Shown: positions 41,366 through 50,402 of the stretch, one piece after another
Numbering within the stretch: position 1 is the first letter of the stretch
Layout: each line of letters begins with the position of its first letter
Assembly (NCBI GenBank): GCA_045628945.1
Contig: JAZQQG010000018.1
Span: forward strand, 1 to 61,753
Source: RGIG4034 sp045628945
Lineage (GTDB): Bacteria > Bacillota > Clostridia > Lachnospirales > Lachnospiraceae
Direction of reading: 5' to 3'
DNA: 61,753 nucleotides
The notes under the pieces: model-generated
The model's input: the letters and a program-made list of their open reading frames with translations, nothing else
Told to the model about the DNA's origin: nothing
Database searches by the model: none
Made by a program: the position numbers and the translations under genes

Positions 41366-42739
41366 ATGAGTAAATATGATGTAGCGATTGTAGGTGCAGG
41401 CCCTGGAGGAATCTTCAGTGCTTATGAATTATTAGAGAAGCGTCCGGACATGAAGATTGTTATTTTCGAGGCGGGCAATCCGTTGGAAAAGAGAAAGTGT
41501 CCTATCGACGGCAAGAATGTGAAGTCCTGTATCAAGTGTAAGACCTGTGCGATTATGAACGGTTTCGGTGGCGCGGGAGCGTTCTCCGACGGTAAATATA
41601 ACATTACGAATCAGTTCGGTGGTACCCTCTATGAGTACATCGGGAAGCAGCAGGCCATTGATCTGATGAAGTATGTCGATACCATCAATATGAAGTTCGG
41701 CGGCGAGGGCACGAAGCTCTATTCCACGGCGGATACCAAGCTTAAGAAGAAGTGTCTGGAGAACCAGTTGCATCTTTTGGATGCGCAGGTGCGCCACTTG
41801 GGTACCGATATCAATTATGTTGTGCTTGAGAATCTCTATAATATTTTAAAAGAGAAGGTTGAGTTCCATTTCTTAACTCCGGTTGAGCATGTATTGCATG
41901 AGAACGATACCTATAAGATTGTAACCGCCAAGGATACCTATGAGGCAGAGAAGTGTATTATTTCCGTAGGTCGAAGCGGCAGTAAATGGATGGAGAGTAT
42001 CTGCGGAGAACTGGGAATTCCGACGCTTTCGAACCGTGTGGACATCGGTGTTCGTGTGGAGATTCCCGCAGAGATTTTCAGCGAGTTGACCGACGAGCTC
42101 TATGAGTCGAAGTTGGTATACCGTACCCAGAAGTTCGAGGACCTGGTACGTACCTTCTGTATGAATCCCAAGGGCGTCGTGGTAAATGAGAATACCAACG
42201 GTATCGTTACCGTAAACGGCCATTCCTATGAGGATCCCAAGAAGCATACCGAGAATACGAATTTCGCGCTTCTGGTAAGCAAGCATTTCTCCGAGCCCTT
42301 CAAGGACAGCAACGGATATGGTGAGAGTATTGCAAGATTGTCCAATATGTTGGGCGGCGGTGTTATGGTACAGCGTTTCGGCGATCTGGTTCGCGGACGC
42401 AGAAGTACCCAGACCCGTATCAATGAGGGCTATGTAACGCCTACGCTTGCGGCAACTCCCGGTGACTTAAGTCTGGTAATCCCGAAGCGTATCTTAGACG
42501 GTATTATCGAGATGATCTATGCACTGGACAAGGTGGCACCCGGTACCGCTAACGACGATACTCTTTTATACGGTGTTGAAGTGAAGTTCTACAATATGGA
42601 AGTGGAGATTGACAACAATTTACAGACGAAGCATCCCGGTCTTTTTGTAATCGGTGACTGCTCCGGTGTTACCCACTCCTTATCGCATGCCTCCGCCAGC
42701 GGTGTGTATGTAGCAAGATATATTACGAAAGAGGATTAG
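41366..42739 (+). CDS. FAD-dependent dehydrogenase/oxidoreductase (COG2509-like)
   Basis: A 457-residue flavoprotein. The ATG at 41366 follows GGGGGTG; an upstream ATG at 41351 is an alternative. The N-terminal Rossmann motif is VAIVGAGPGGIFSAYEL. A Cys-rich stretch (CPIDGKNVKSCIKCKTC) comes next, then GFGGAGAFSDGK, a combination I associate with the uncharacterised FAD-dependent dehydrogenase family COG2509. The C-terminal GDCSGVTHSLSHASASG closes the FAD site. The Cys cluster may bind a metal or Fe-S centre. Substrate unknown. The SseB-like gene begins 2 nt after its stop. Confidence 0.85.
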   Translation: MSKYDVAIVGAGPGGIFSAYELLEKRPDMKIVIFEAGNPLEKRKCPIDGKNVKSCIKCKTCAIMNGFGGAGAFSDGKYNITNQFGGTLYEYIGKQQAIDLMKYVDTINMKFGGEGTKLYSTADTKLKKKCLENQLHLLDAQVRHLGTDINYVVLENLYNILKEKVEFHFLTPVEHVLHENDTYKIVTAKDTYEAEKCIISVGRSGSKWMESICGELGIPTLSNRVDIGVRVEIPAEIFSELTDELYESKLVYRTQKFEDLVRTFCMNPKGVVVNENTNGIVTVNGHSYEDPKKHTENTNFALLVSKHFSEPFKDSNGYGESIARLSNMLGGGVMVQRFGDLVRGRRSTQTRINEGYVTPTLAATPGDLSLVIPKRILDGIIEMIYALDKVAPGTANDDTLLYGVEVKFYNMEVEIDNNLQTKHPGLFVIGDCSGVTHSLSHASASGVYVARYITKED

Positions 42740-42741
42740 TT

Positions 42742-43539
42742 ATGCCCGATAGTAAGATGCCCCGCATTGAGAACCCGAAGCTTCGGGAAGCGATGCGTAA
42801 ATTACGCGAAGCCGACACGGAGAATCGTGTGGTTTCGGAGGAAGAATTCGTCCGGGAGCTGTTATCGGCGCAGTTTCTGATGCCCGCGGAATTTGAGACG
42901 CCTATGCCTCTTCCGAAGCCCGGCGAGGGTCCGATTCAGGTGCAGGGAAAACTGAAGATGTTTGTGTTAAATGCGCAGAATCAGGAGAGCTACCTGATGG
43001 CCTTTACGGATGCGGAGGAGATGCGCAAGTGGCAGAAGGAAGGCAAGCAGCATGTACTGCTTTGGAGATTTCCGCAGTATGCGAATATCCTCTTAAAGCC
43101 GGATTGTCCCCACATCGGTTTTGTAATCAATCCCTACGGGGAGAATGTTATTGTTAAGAAGGATTTCATCGAACGGATTATGAAACGTCTGAAGCTGGTT
43201 ACGCCGACGCAGAAGCCCTTTGTACTGGGCGGTGAGCCGGAGCGGGCTGCAGTGAAAACGGACTATTCCGATTATCCGGACGGTCTGGCAGAGGCGGTCA
43301 TCGAGTATGTGAAGAATTCCGGAGACGTAGAGCTTGCATATCTTATGAATGTTACCAAGGGGGAGGAAAAAGAACTTCTGATGGTGGTGAAGACTACCGA
43401 GAATCCCCGTTATCTTTTCCCTTGTATTCAGAATGCGGCAGAACCGAAACTGGCCGGATATACCTTAAATATCCTTTCTCTGGATACGGACGTAGCCAAG
43501 GCAGCCGTCCAGGGACAGCAGCCGATTTTTGCGCGATAG
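42742..43539 (+). CDS. SseB-family protein
   Basis: A 265-residue cytoplasmic protein. Residues ~35-145 resemble the SseB N-terminal domain (LLSAQFLMP, an AFTDAEEMRKW segment and GFVINPYGENV), and residues ~155-265 the SseB C-terminal domain. SseB proteins are linked to serine sensitivity and, in other groups, to secretion; the real function is unclear. It starts 2 nt after the FAD enzyme gene and ends in a strong terminator, so the two form an operon. Confidence 0.8.
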   Translation: MPDSKMPRIENPKLREAMRKLREADTENRVVSEEEFVRELLSAQFLMPAEFETPMPLPKPGEGPIQVQGKLKMFVLNAQNQESYLMAFTDAEEMRKWQKEGKQHVLLWRFPQYANILLKPDCPHIGFVINPYGENVIVKKDFIERIMKRLKLVTPTQKPFVLGGEPERAAVKTDYSDYPDGLAEAVIEYVKNSGDVELAYLMNVTKGEEKELLMVVKTTENPRYLFPCIQNAAEPKLAGYTLNILSLDTDVAKAAVQGQQPIFAR

Positions 43540-43610
43540 TTCCGAGCTCTGTTATGATGCATCCTACTTATCAAGTGATGTGTTTGTCCCTCGGTTTCGG
43601 TGATTGGAAC

Positions 43611-43645
43611 ACTCCTTACCGGTTAGGCCGGTAGGGAGTTTTTTC
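43611..43645 (+). terminator. Rho-independent terminator after the SseB-like gene
   Basis: ACTCCTTACCGG pairs with CCGGTAGGGAGT, one mismatch or G-U, around TTAGG, with TTTTT following. Confidence 0.88.
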
Positions 43646-43676
43646 TTTACTTTTTTATGCTTTACCCTGCAAAATC

Positions 43677-43705
43677 TTTACTTTCTGACAGGGAAAAGGT
43701 ATAAT
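43677..43705 (+). promoter_or_regulatory. Promoter of the Fic gene
   Basis: TTTACT (43677-43682) and perfect TATAAT (43700-43705) are 17 bp apart, ending 24 bp before the ATG. Confidence 0.65.
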
Positions 43706-43729
43706 AAGTAAAGATACAGAGGGGGAACT

Positions 43730-44644
43730 ATGATTGTTTATACCGAATTAGAACGATTGCTTAAGGAAAAAGGAATAGGGAAGAGCGAGCTTACCACGAA
43801 ACTTGGCTTGTCCAGTCGAACGGTTGCCAAGATTGCGAAAGGGGAGCGCTTGTCGGATCGGAGCCTTCGTAGAATTGCAGCGTATCTGAATGTTGCTTCA
43901 GACCTTCTCTGCAGGCAGAAGTCGGATAACCGGATTCTGGAACGTTTGCGTGAGGAGAAGCGTATGCGACTGTCGGGCGGTCTCTATCATGAAATTCAGA
44001 TCCGGATGACCTACAATTCCAATCATATGGAAGGAAGCCGGTTGTCAGAGGAGCAGACCAGAATGATTTTTGAGACCAATACCATTGATATGGGGGATGG
44101 AATTCCGGTGGATGATATTCTTGAGACGATTCATCATTTTCGCGCAATCGATTATTGCATTGACAGGGCGGAAGCTGAGTTAAACGAGGATATGATTAAG
44201 CAACTCCACTATATCATTAAGCATGATACGAAGGACTCTGAACTGGAATGGTTTGCGGTAGGCGATTACAAGAAGCGTGCGAATGTCGTCGGGGGCAGGG
44301 AGACATCGAAACCGTCGGAGGTTGCGGCACATATGAAGGAACTGCTGGCAAAGTATCATGCTAAGGAGTCGATTGAATTAGAGGATATTATTGAATTCCA
44401 TGCAGAATTCGAACATATTCATCCTTTTCAGGACGGGAACGGAAGGGTAGGCAGACTGCTTGCCTTCAAGGAGTGCCTGAAGCATAATATTCTTCCGTTT
44501 ATTATCGAAGATGACAAAAAAGGATTCTACTACAGAGGTCTTGCTGAATGGAGAAAGGAAAAGGGCTGGTTAATCGACACCTGTCGCGATGGGCAGGATA
44601 CCGTTATCCGGTTATTGGAGATGCTGGAGATTCCCCATGAATAA
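43730..44644 (+). CDS. Fic-domain protein with N-terminal helix-turn-helix and inhibitory motif
   Basis: A 304-residue protein. Residues ~5-60 form a Cro/XRE-type helix-turn-helix (SELTTKLGLSSRTVAKIAKGE). The Fic domain carries the complete active-site loop HPFQDGNGRVGR with His231. An N-terminal inhibitory helix is visible as SNHMEG, i.e. (S/T)xxxE(G/N) with Ser97 and Glu101, so this is a self-inhibited class II Fic. The expected activity is AMP transfer to a protein, held off by Glu101. Unlike Fic-Phd pairs no small antitoxin gene is needed or seen. The target is unknown, and the helix-turn-helix may let it bind its own promoter. Confidence 0.93.
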   Translation: MIVYTELERLLKEKGIGKSELTTKLGLSSRTVAKIAKGERLSDRSLRRIAAYLNVASDLLCRQKSDNRILERLREEKRMRLSGGLYHEIQIRMTYNSNHMEGSRLSEEQTRMIFETNTIDMGDGIPVDDILETIHHFRAIDYCIDRAEAELNEDMIKQLHYIIKHDTKDSELEWFAVGDYKKRANVVGGRETSKPSEVAAHMKELLAKYHAKESIELEDIIEFHAEFEHIHPFQDGNGRVGRLLAFKECLKHNILPFIIEDDKKGFYYRGLAEWRKEKGWLIDTCRDGQDTVIRLLEMLEIPHE

Positions 44645-44670
44645 CCCCTCCGGTGATGTGCGGAGGGGTT
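44643..44670. terminator. Shared hairpin between convergent Fic and methyltransferase genes
   Basis: AACCCCTCCG and CGGAGGGGTT form a perfect 10-bp stem with an 8-nt loop and overlap the Fic stop codon by two bases. There is no clear T-run on either side, so termination may be weak; it could serve both strands. Confidence 0.55.
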
Positions 44671-44687
44671 ACGGGGTAGCGATAGGT

Positions 44688-45593
<906 letters not shown>

Positions 45594-45653
45594 AGGTTCT
45601 CCTATCTGCCGGGAGTGAGTCGCCGGCGGATGTTTCTATTCTGCTAAGTTTTT

Positions 45654-46538
45654 CTATTCAACTAAGTTTTTACGAATCCAATTCTGAACAAATTCCGTGA
45701 ATTGATCTACGCGCTCATTACGCTCTGCACCCGGGGGAAAAGCCAATCCGATGGAACGGGAGGCCTTCGGCTGAAGGGGGAGAAGTGCGACGCGGGAGCG
45801 ATTCGCATCCGCCAACATTAATTCCGGCATGATGCAGATGCCCAACCCTTTTTCAACCATGGCAAGCATTGCATAATCGTCCTCCACGGTGTATCGGGTA
45901 TTGGGGGTGATGTCGGCCTGCCGGAAAACCTCCCTTGCATCCCGGTCAATCTGCGGAAGCAGGCTGATGACCGGCTCGGTCGTGAATGCACTTACGGGAC
46001 ATTCCTGCAAACCGGACAACGGGTGGTCAATGGGCACCACCGCAAGTAACCGATCCTCATAGAGCGGGATGGTCTTGCAGTGCAAAGCAAGCGGAAGCGG
46101 GGCAAAAACGAAGTCGGCTTCCTTTCGTTTTAAGAAACCGTCAATCTCATTGTAACCGCAGTCGATAACCTCGAAACGCGCCGTGGCATCAATCCGCTGA
46201 TAGTCCTTGAGAATCGTTGGAAGCCAGTTCACGGCAACGGAGGTAAAGGCCCCGATTTTCATAATGTGACCAGGACGGTCAACAACCGCCTCGGTTGCCT
46301 GAAGCACTTGATTCTCCGCATCAATTACTTTCCTTATATAAGGAAGCAACTTTTCGCCGGCCTCGGTAAGCTGAATTCCGGAGCGATTGCGAATGAGGAG
46401 TGAGATCCCAAGGTCCTGCTCGAGCGAATTGAGAAGCTGGGTCACACCGGACTGCGTGTGGTTCAGCTTCTTCGCGGCAGCGGTGATGGAGCCCGTCTCG
46501 ATAATGGTTAGAAATGCACGATATTTCTTGATGCTCAT
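45654..46538 (-). CDS. LysR-family transcriptional regulator
   Basis: A 294-residue LysR regulator. Residues ~1-60 are the winged helix with SITAAAKKLNHTQSGVT and LEQDLGISLL; the rest is the periplasmic-binding-like sensor domain. AAAGGAG lies upstream of the ATG with a rather long 12-nt gap. LysR genes usually control a divergent neighbour; here the neighbour upstream is the XRE gene on the same strand, so the target is not obvious. The methyltransferase follows on the same strand 60 nt downstream. Confidence 0.93.
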   Translation of the reverse strand: MSIKKYRAFLTIIETGSITAAAKKLNHTQSGVTQLLNSLEQDLGISLLIRNRSGIQLTEAGEKLLPYIRKVIDAENQVLQATEAVVDRPGHIMKIGAFTSVAVNWLPTILKDYQRIDATARFEVIDCGYNEIDGFLKRKEADFVFAPLPLALHCKTIPLYEDRLLAVVPIDHPLSGLQECPVSAFTTEPVISLLPQIDRDAREVFRQADITPNTRYTVEDDYAMLAMVEKGLGICIMPELMLADANRSRVALLPLQPKASRSIGLAFPPGAERNERVDQFTEFVQNWIRKNLVE

Positions 46539-46587
46539 GGCAAAAGAGGACTCCTTTCATAAGTTTTACTAATGCAATAGTATCACT

Positions 46588-46908
46588 TTAGGAAAAATAA
46601 GCAAGGATTCTTTGCATAAGCTTATTATCTTTTTGCATAATTTCAATCAAATGATATAGCTCGGGATTTTCGTTGGCGGAAATGGTTATGGACTGATTTG
46701 TGGGATCCGCGGTTTGGCCATATAGATAATCCGTAGAAGTTCCCAAGGTGGCTGCAATGAAACTGACAGTTTGGAAGGATGGCTCGCGTTCGCCATTTTC
46801 ATATCTTCCGTATCCCATTGCAGACATGTTAAGACGTCTTGCAGCCTCTGCTTTATTGATTCCTAGGGACTCCCTAACTTGTATAAGTCGTTCTCTTTCG
46901 AATTTCAT
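46588..46908 (-). CDS. XRE-family transcriptional regulator
   Basis: A 106-residue repressor-type protein. The N-terminal helix-turn-helix is in residues ~6-62 (LIQVRESLGINKAEAARRLNMSAMGYGRYENGE). The remaining ~45 residues are a short helical part, probably for dimer formation. It is transcribed away from a pair of 15-bp near-palindromes and a perfect sigma-A promoter that points the other way, so it is a strong candidate to repress both itself and that promoter. AAGGAG precedes the ATG. Confidence 0.9.
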   Translation of the reverse strand: MKFERERLIQVRESLGINKAEAARRLNMSAMGYGRYENGEREPSFQTVSFIAATLGTSTDYLYGQTADPTNQSITISANENPELYHLIEIMQKDNKLMQRILAYFS

Positions 46909-46917
46909 ATATTCTCC

Positions 46918-46965
46918 TTGACAATATAACCAATGGTTATATAATAATAAATAACCATTGGTTAT
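46918..46965 (+). promoter_or_regulatory. Consensus promoter with twin operator-like palindromes
   Basis: TTGACA (46918-46923) and TATAAT (46940-46945) match the consensus perfectly with a 16-bp spacer. ATAACCAATGGTTAT (46926-46940) fills the spacer, and its reverse complement ATAACCATTGGTTAT (46951-46965) lies at the expected start site; their centres are 25 bp apart. The promoter points toward the toxin-antitoxin RNA. The sites also overlap the likely promoter of the divergent XRE gene. Confidence 0.75.
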
Positions 46966-47028
46966 ACTATACTACTTTCTTTAGTTTCTTACAAGTCTAC
47001 TGTATTGGTGGCTTGATTATTAAGAGCC

Positions 47029-47056
47029 TTGCTATTTTAAACAAGCATGCTATAAT
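47029..47056 (+). promoter_or_regulatory. toxI: Promoter of the type III antitoxin RNA
   Basis: TTGCTA (47029-47034) and perfect TATAAT (47051-47056) have a 16-bp spacer; TG at 47048-47049 adds the extended -10. Transcription should begin near 47062, just before the first RNA repeat. Confidence 0.8.
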
Positions 47057-47061
47057 GTCCC

Positions 47062-47168
47062 CAGAAGGTGATGCACAGCCTTATAAGTGAGCGAGTTATA
47101 AGTGGGTGATGCACAGCCCTTAAGTGAGCGAGTTGGTAGGGACAAGACACTCTTGTCCCTACTTTTTT
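47062..47168 (+). ncRNA. toxI: Type III antitoxin RNA (ToxI/CptI-like), two repeats
   Basis: Two imperfect tandem repeats run 47067-47104 and 47105-47134. Each starts GGTGATGCACAGCC and ends AAGTGAGCGAGTT, and the heads are 38 nt apart. The repeats lie between an extended -10 promoter and a strong terminator, with the toxin gene right behind. This is the genetic layout of ToxIN-type loci, where the repeats are cut from the transcript by the toxin and each folds to a pseudoknot that blocks the enzyme. The order GGTGAT... AAGTG resembles ToxI repeats as I remember them. The exact RNA ends are inferred. Confidence 0.82.
47136..47168 (+). terminator. Terminator between antitoxin repeats and toxin gene
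   Basis: GTAGGGACAAG pairs perfectly with CTTGTCCCTAC around a 5-nt loop (ACACT), followed by TTTTTT. In type III systems such a terminator allows limited read-through, so that much more antitoxin RNA than toxin mRNA is made. Confidence 0.92.
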
Positions 47169-47181
47169 ATTGAGGAGATTA

Positions 47182-47658
47182 ATGAGAGGACTAAAAATAT
47201 ATGAAATAGATTCCTATTATGTAGATTATCTTGCTGCTATGCAGGATCATCTATTTATTTCTAAACAGAATACCCTGAAGAGGAAGTATATCGGCATTGT
47301 TTTGGAGATTAACGATTTTAAATACTTTGCGCCATTGTCTTCTTTTAAGCCGAAACATAATAAGATGGAAGAGGGGATTGATTTTATAAAAATCAAAGAC
47401 TATGCAGTAATTAATATTAACAATATGATTCCGGTTCCTGAAGGAGTCTATCATCTTGTTGATGTGAACGGAACGAAGGATTCTCACTATCGTTATTTAT
47501 TACAGGCAGAGGCGAGAGAAATTAATCGACAACGTAATAGGATATTAAAGAATGCGATTGTTCTTTATCGACATAAAATGCGATTTGGAAATGCTACCGC
47601 ATTGGCAAAACGTACAAATGACTTTCTGAGATTGGAGAAAATGTGCCAAAAGTATTGA
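47182..47658 (+). CDS. toxN: Type III toxin-antitoxin endoribonuclease toxin (ToxN/AbiQ/CptN-like)
   Basis: A 158-residue protein. The ATG at 47182 follows GAGGAG; TTG 47170 is rejected. The fold signature of ToxN is recognisable: KIYEIDSYYVDYL at the start, KRKYIGIVLEIN, then YFAPLSSFKPKHN with the Ser and Lys of the active site, later NINNMIPVPE, and a helical C-terminus. ToxN-type enzymes cut RNA in the cell and bind their own repeat RNA; many act in phage defence. The coding sequence is visibly richer in A and T than its neighbours, which suggests transfer. The antitoxin repeats and terminator immediately upstream make the assignment strong; the subfamily (ToxN or CptN) is open. Confidence 0.9.
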   Translation: MRGLKIYEIDSYYVDYLAAMQDHLFISKQNTLKRKYIGIVLEINDFKYFAPLSSFKPKHNKMEEGIDFIKIKDYAVININNMIPVPEGVYHLVDVNGTKDSHYRYLLQAEAREINRQRNRILKNAIVLYRHKMRFGNATALAKRTNDFLRLEKMCQKY

Positions 47659-47683
47659 TTTTTTCACGTTCAACAGATAGAAT
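47655..47683 (+). promoter_or_regulatory. Promoter of the sodium/solute symporter gene
   Basis: TTGATT (47655-47660) and TAGAAT (47678-47683) are 17 bp apart; the -35 box overlaps the end of the toxin gene. A perfect inverted repeat, CATAAG-AAAAA-CTTATG (47715-47731), lies between it and the start codon and may be an operator or leader hairpin. Confidence 0.65.
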
Positions 47684-47748
47684 AGCAAACGTGTATAAGA
47701 AAAGATTATCTATACATAAGAAAAACTTATGAAAGAGAGAAAACAAAC

Positions 47749-49260
47749 ATGGTAGAGATGATTGCTTTCGTATGTTACCTGGTATTGGTACTGGGTATCG
47801 GTGTATTCTTCTTCATGAAGAGCCGGAAGAGTAACGGCGGTGACAAGGATTACTTCCTTGGCGGACGTCAGATGAACGGTTGGGTAGCTGCACTGAGTGC
47901 CGGCGCATCCGACATGAGTGCCTGGGTACTGATGGGACTTCCCGGATCCATCTACGCATTAGGAATGGGTCAGGTATGGATCTCCGTTGGTCTTTTCCTC
48001 GGAACCGTTGCCGCATGGATCTTCGTGGCTCCCAGACTTCGTCGTCTGTCCATTAAGTCCGGAGATGCGATCACGATTCCGCAGTACTTAACGAAGCGTT
48101 TCAAGTCTTCGAACCCCGTACTGCAGATTATCTGTGCAATTATCTTTATCGTGGCTTACTGTGTATATGCAGCTTCCAGTATTGTTGCTTGCGGTACTTT
48201 ATTTAATACCGTATTCGGCGATCTGGCTCCTGCAAGCTGGGATGTGAAGACCATCGCAATGGTTGGTGCAACCATTATTATTCTTGTTTACACCTTCTTA
48301 GGTGGTTTCAATGACGTATGCTGGACGGACTTCTTCCAGGGAATGTTAATGTTACTGGCGTTGATGACTGCTCCGATTGTTGCGGTATTCGTTATGAACG
48401 GCGGCAACTTCAAGCCTGTTGCCGAGGTGGTAACCGGTGAGAACTACTACAATCTGTTATCCAGCGGTTCCTTTAACTGGAAGAGTATTGCCGATATTCT
48501 TTCCGGTCTCGGTTGGGGACTTGGATACTTCGGTATGCCTCATATCCTGATTCGTTACATGTCCATCCGCTCCGAGAAGGAGATGAAGAAGTCCCGTGTC
48601 ATCGGTTCCATCTGGACCGGATTAATCCTTGCCATGGCTACGGTTGTAGGTCTTGTCGGACACAAGTATCTCGGCGGTCTTCTGATGGATGGTGGAGATA
48701 CCAGCACCGTATTTATCCACATGGTACGTGGTCTTTTCCCTGCATTGATCTCCGGTATTCTGCTCTCTGCAATTCTTGCAGCGTCCATGTCCACCGCAGA
48801 CTCCCAGCTGCTGACTTCTTCCAGCGCCTTCGCATCGGATGTGTACAAGCCGGTATTCCGTAAGAACGCTTCCAACAAGGAGATGCTTTGGGCAGGTCGT
48901 ATTGTGGTAGCACTGATTGCGGTTGTTGCATTGCTGATTGCATTGAATCCTAAATGCGGCGGAATTATGGATCTTGTCGGTAACGCTTGGGGTATGTTCG
49001 GTGCAGCCTTCGGTCCTGCAATTCTTCTTTCCTTATATTGGAAGAGATTCAACTTTGCGGGTGCTGTAAGCGGTATTGCTACCGGTTTCGTGGTAGATAT
49101 CGTATGGCTCTATGTTCTTCCTTCCACCGGTCTCTATGAGATTATCCCCGGTTTCCTTGCAAACCTTGTTGTAGCGGTTGTCGTTACTCTGCTTACCAAG
49201 GCTCCTGCGAAGGAGGTAGCGGATCTTGTGGATGAAGGCACCAAGGAGATCGAAGAATAA
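47749..49260 (+). CDS. putP: Sodium/proline symporter (SSS family)
   Basis: A 503-residue protein with about 13 membrane spans. The start VCYLVLVLGIGVFF, the FLGGRQMNGWVAALSAGASDMSAW region and the SAILAASMSTADSQLL sodium-site helix match PutP closely. It imports proline with sodium. Codon use is fairly biased, so expression may be high. It has its own promoter and is followed by no clear terminator, only a GC-rich hairpin before the next gene. Confidence 0.93.
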   Translation: MVEMIAFVCYLVLVLGIGVFFFMKSRKSNGGDKDYFLGGRQMNGWVAALSAGASDMSAWVLMGLPGSIYALGMGQVWISVGLFLGTVAAWIFVAPRLRRLSIKSGDAITIPQYLTKRFKSSNPVLQIICAIIFIVAYCVYAASSIVACGTLFNTVFGDLAPASWDVKTIAMVGATIIILVYTFLGGFNDVCWTDFFQGMLMLLALMTAPIVAVFVMNGGNFKPVAEVVTGENYYNLLSSGSFNWKSIADILSGLGWGLGYFGMPHILIRYMSIRSEKEMKKSRVIGSIWTGLILAMATVVGLVGHKYLGGLLMDGGDTSTVFIHMVRGLFPALISGILLSAILAASMSTADSQLLTSSSAFASDVYKPVFRKNASNKEMLWAGRIVVALIAVVALLIALNPKCGGIMDLVGNAWGMFGAAFGPAILLSLYWKRFNFAGAVSGIATGFVVDIVWLYVLPSTGLYEIIPGFLANLVVAVVVTLLTKAPAKEVADLVDEGTKEIEE

Positions 49261-49310
49261 TCTGTTTGGCATTGAATGCAGATTTGAAAATCTAAACTAT
49301 TGATTAAGGA

Positions 49311-49336
49311 ATCGGGCGGCAGAAGTGTCGCCCGAT
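49311..49336 (+). other. GC-rich hairpin before the EamA gene
   Basis: ATCGGGCG (49311-49318) pairs perfectly with CGCCCGAT (49329-49336). No T-run follows and the next start codon is 14 nt away with no good ribosome binding site, so it is not a standard terminator; it might affect translation of the exporter gene. Confidence 0.5.
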
Positions 49337-49349
49337 AGTGTGTTACAGA

Positions 49350-50222
49350 ATGAAAAAAGCAAATACGAAATTATCGGTTTTATGCGTGCTTCTGGCCGGA
49401 ATGCTCTGGGGTACCATGGGCATTATGGTAAGAACCATGAATCGCGGCGGCTTGTCCGCCATGGATGTGGTGGCCTTCCGTGCACTGGTCACGGCAGTGG
49501 TAATGTTCGTTTATCTGGGACTTTTTAATCGAAAAAGATTACATATCAAGCTAAGACACCTTTGGTGCTTTATCGGTACCGGACTTCTGAGCGTTGTGTT
49601 TTTCAATGTATGCTATTTTACCTGCATGAATTATACCTCCCTCTCCACCGCGGCAATCCTTTTATATACCGCCCCGGCCTTCGTTATGGTGATGTCCTTC
49701 CTGTTATTTAAGGAGAAGTTCACGGGCATGAAGGTGGTGGCGCTGATTCTGGCCTTTGTCGGTTGCGTCTGTGTCTCCGGAGGCTTCACGGGCATGAAAC
49801 TGTCGCAGATGGGCTTGCTTACCGGACTCGGTGCGGGCTTCGGCTACGCACTCTACAGTATTTTCGGGAAGTTTGCAATCCGAAGAGCATACTCCTCGGA
49901 GACCATTACCGCCTATACGTTTCTGCTTGCTTTTGTCGGAACGATTCCGTTCACGCACTACGAGCGGTTTGCAACCTGTATGAATACTAATCCGGAGATT
50001 CTCCTTACGGGAGCCGGCTTGGCGGTCTTAAATACCATCGCCGCCTATCTTCTCTATACGAAGGGACTGTCGGGGATGGAGAATTCCAAAGCCTCCATCA
50101 TTGCCTCCATCGAACCGGTGGTGGCATCCCTGGTGGGACTGGTGGTCTATCATGAGCAGATGTCGACCCTCGGAATCGTGGGAATGGTCATGGTGCTCCT
50201 GTCCTGTATTCTGTGCGCATAA
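49350..50222 (+). CDS. DMT-superfamily transporter, EamA type
   Basis: A 290-residue protein with ten spans in two EamA repeats; the first reads LAGMLWGTMGIMVR and the second GLGAGFGYALYSIFGK, the normal paired start of each repeat. These proteins export amino acids or other metabolites. The ATG at 49350 is used although a GTG at 49338 is in frame; neither has a clear ribosome binding site. A terminator follows. Confidence 0.88.
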   Translation: MKKANTKLSVLCVLLAGMLWGTMGIMVRTMNRGGLSAMDVVAFRALVTAVVMFVYLGLFNRKRLHIKLRHLWCFIGTGLLSVVFFNVCYFTCMNYTSLSTAAILLYTAPAFVMVMSFLLFKEKFTGMKVVALILAFVGCVCVSGGFTGMKLSQMGLLTGLGAGFGYALYSIFGKFAIRRAYSSETITAYTFLLAFVGTIPFTHYERFATCMNTNPEILLTGAGLAVLNTIAAYLLYTKGLSGMENSKASIIASIEPVVASLVGLVVYHEQMSTLGIVGMVMVLLSCILCA

Positions 50223-50240
50223 TTTAAAAAAATAGTTTCA

Positions 50241-50274
50241 AAACCTCCTGTCGAATCGCCGGCGGGAGGTTTTT
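50241..50274 (+). terminator. Rho-independent terminator after the EamA gene
   Basis: AAACCTCC pairs with GGAGGTTT, with part of the GC-rich inner segment also able to pair, and a T-run follows. Confidence 0.85.
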
Positions 50275-50402
50275 GGTTATAGGAACACCTTATGACGTGC
50301 CATAAACAGAATCAGTTATACAATTCGAAGAAAGTAGGATATGATGATATCACAGTAAACATACAGAAATGGTATGATATCCATTTCGGATGGAGAGAAA
50401 CA

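Noticed and set aside
47067..47134. Two repeats that could be read as a short CRISPR array
   Set aside because: The units are adjacent, with no unique spacers, and sit between a promoter and a terminator directly before a ToxN-like gene; they are antitoxin repeats.
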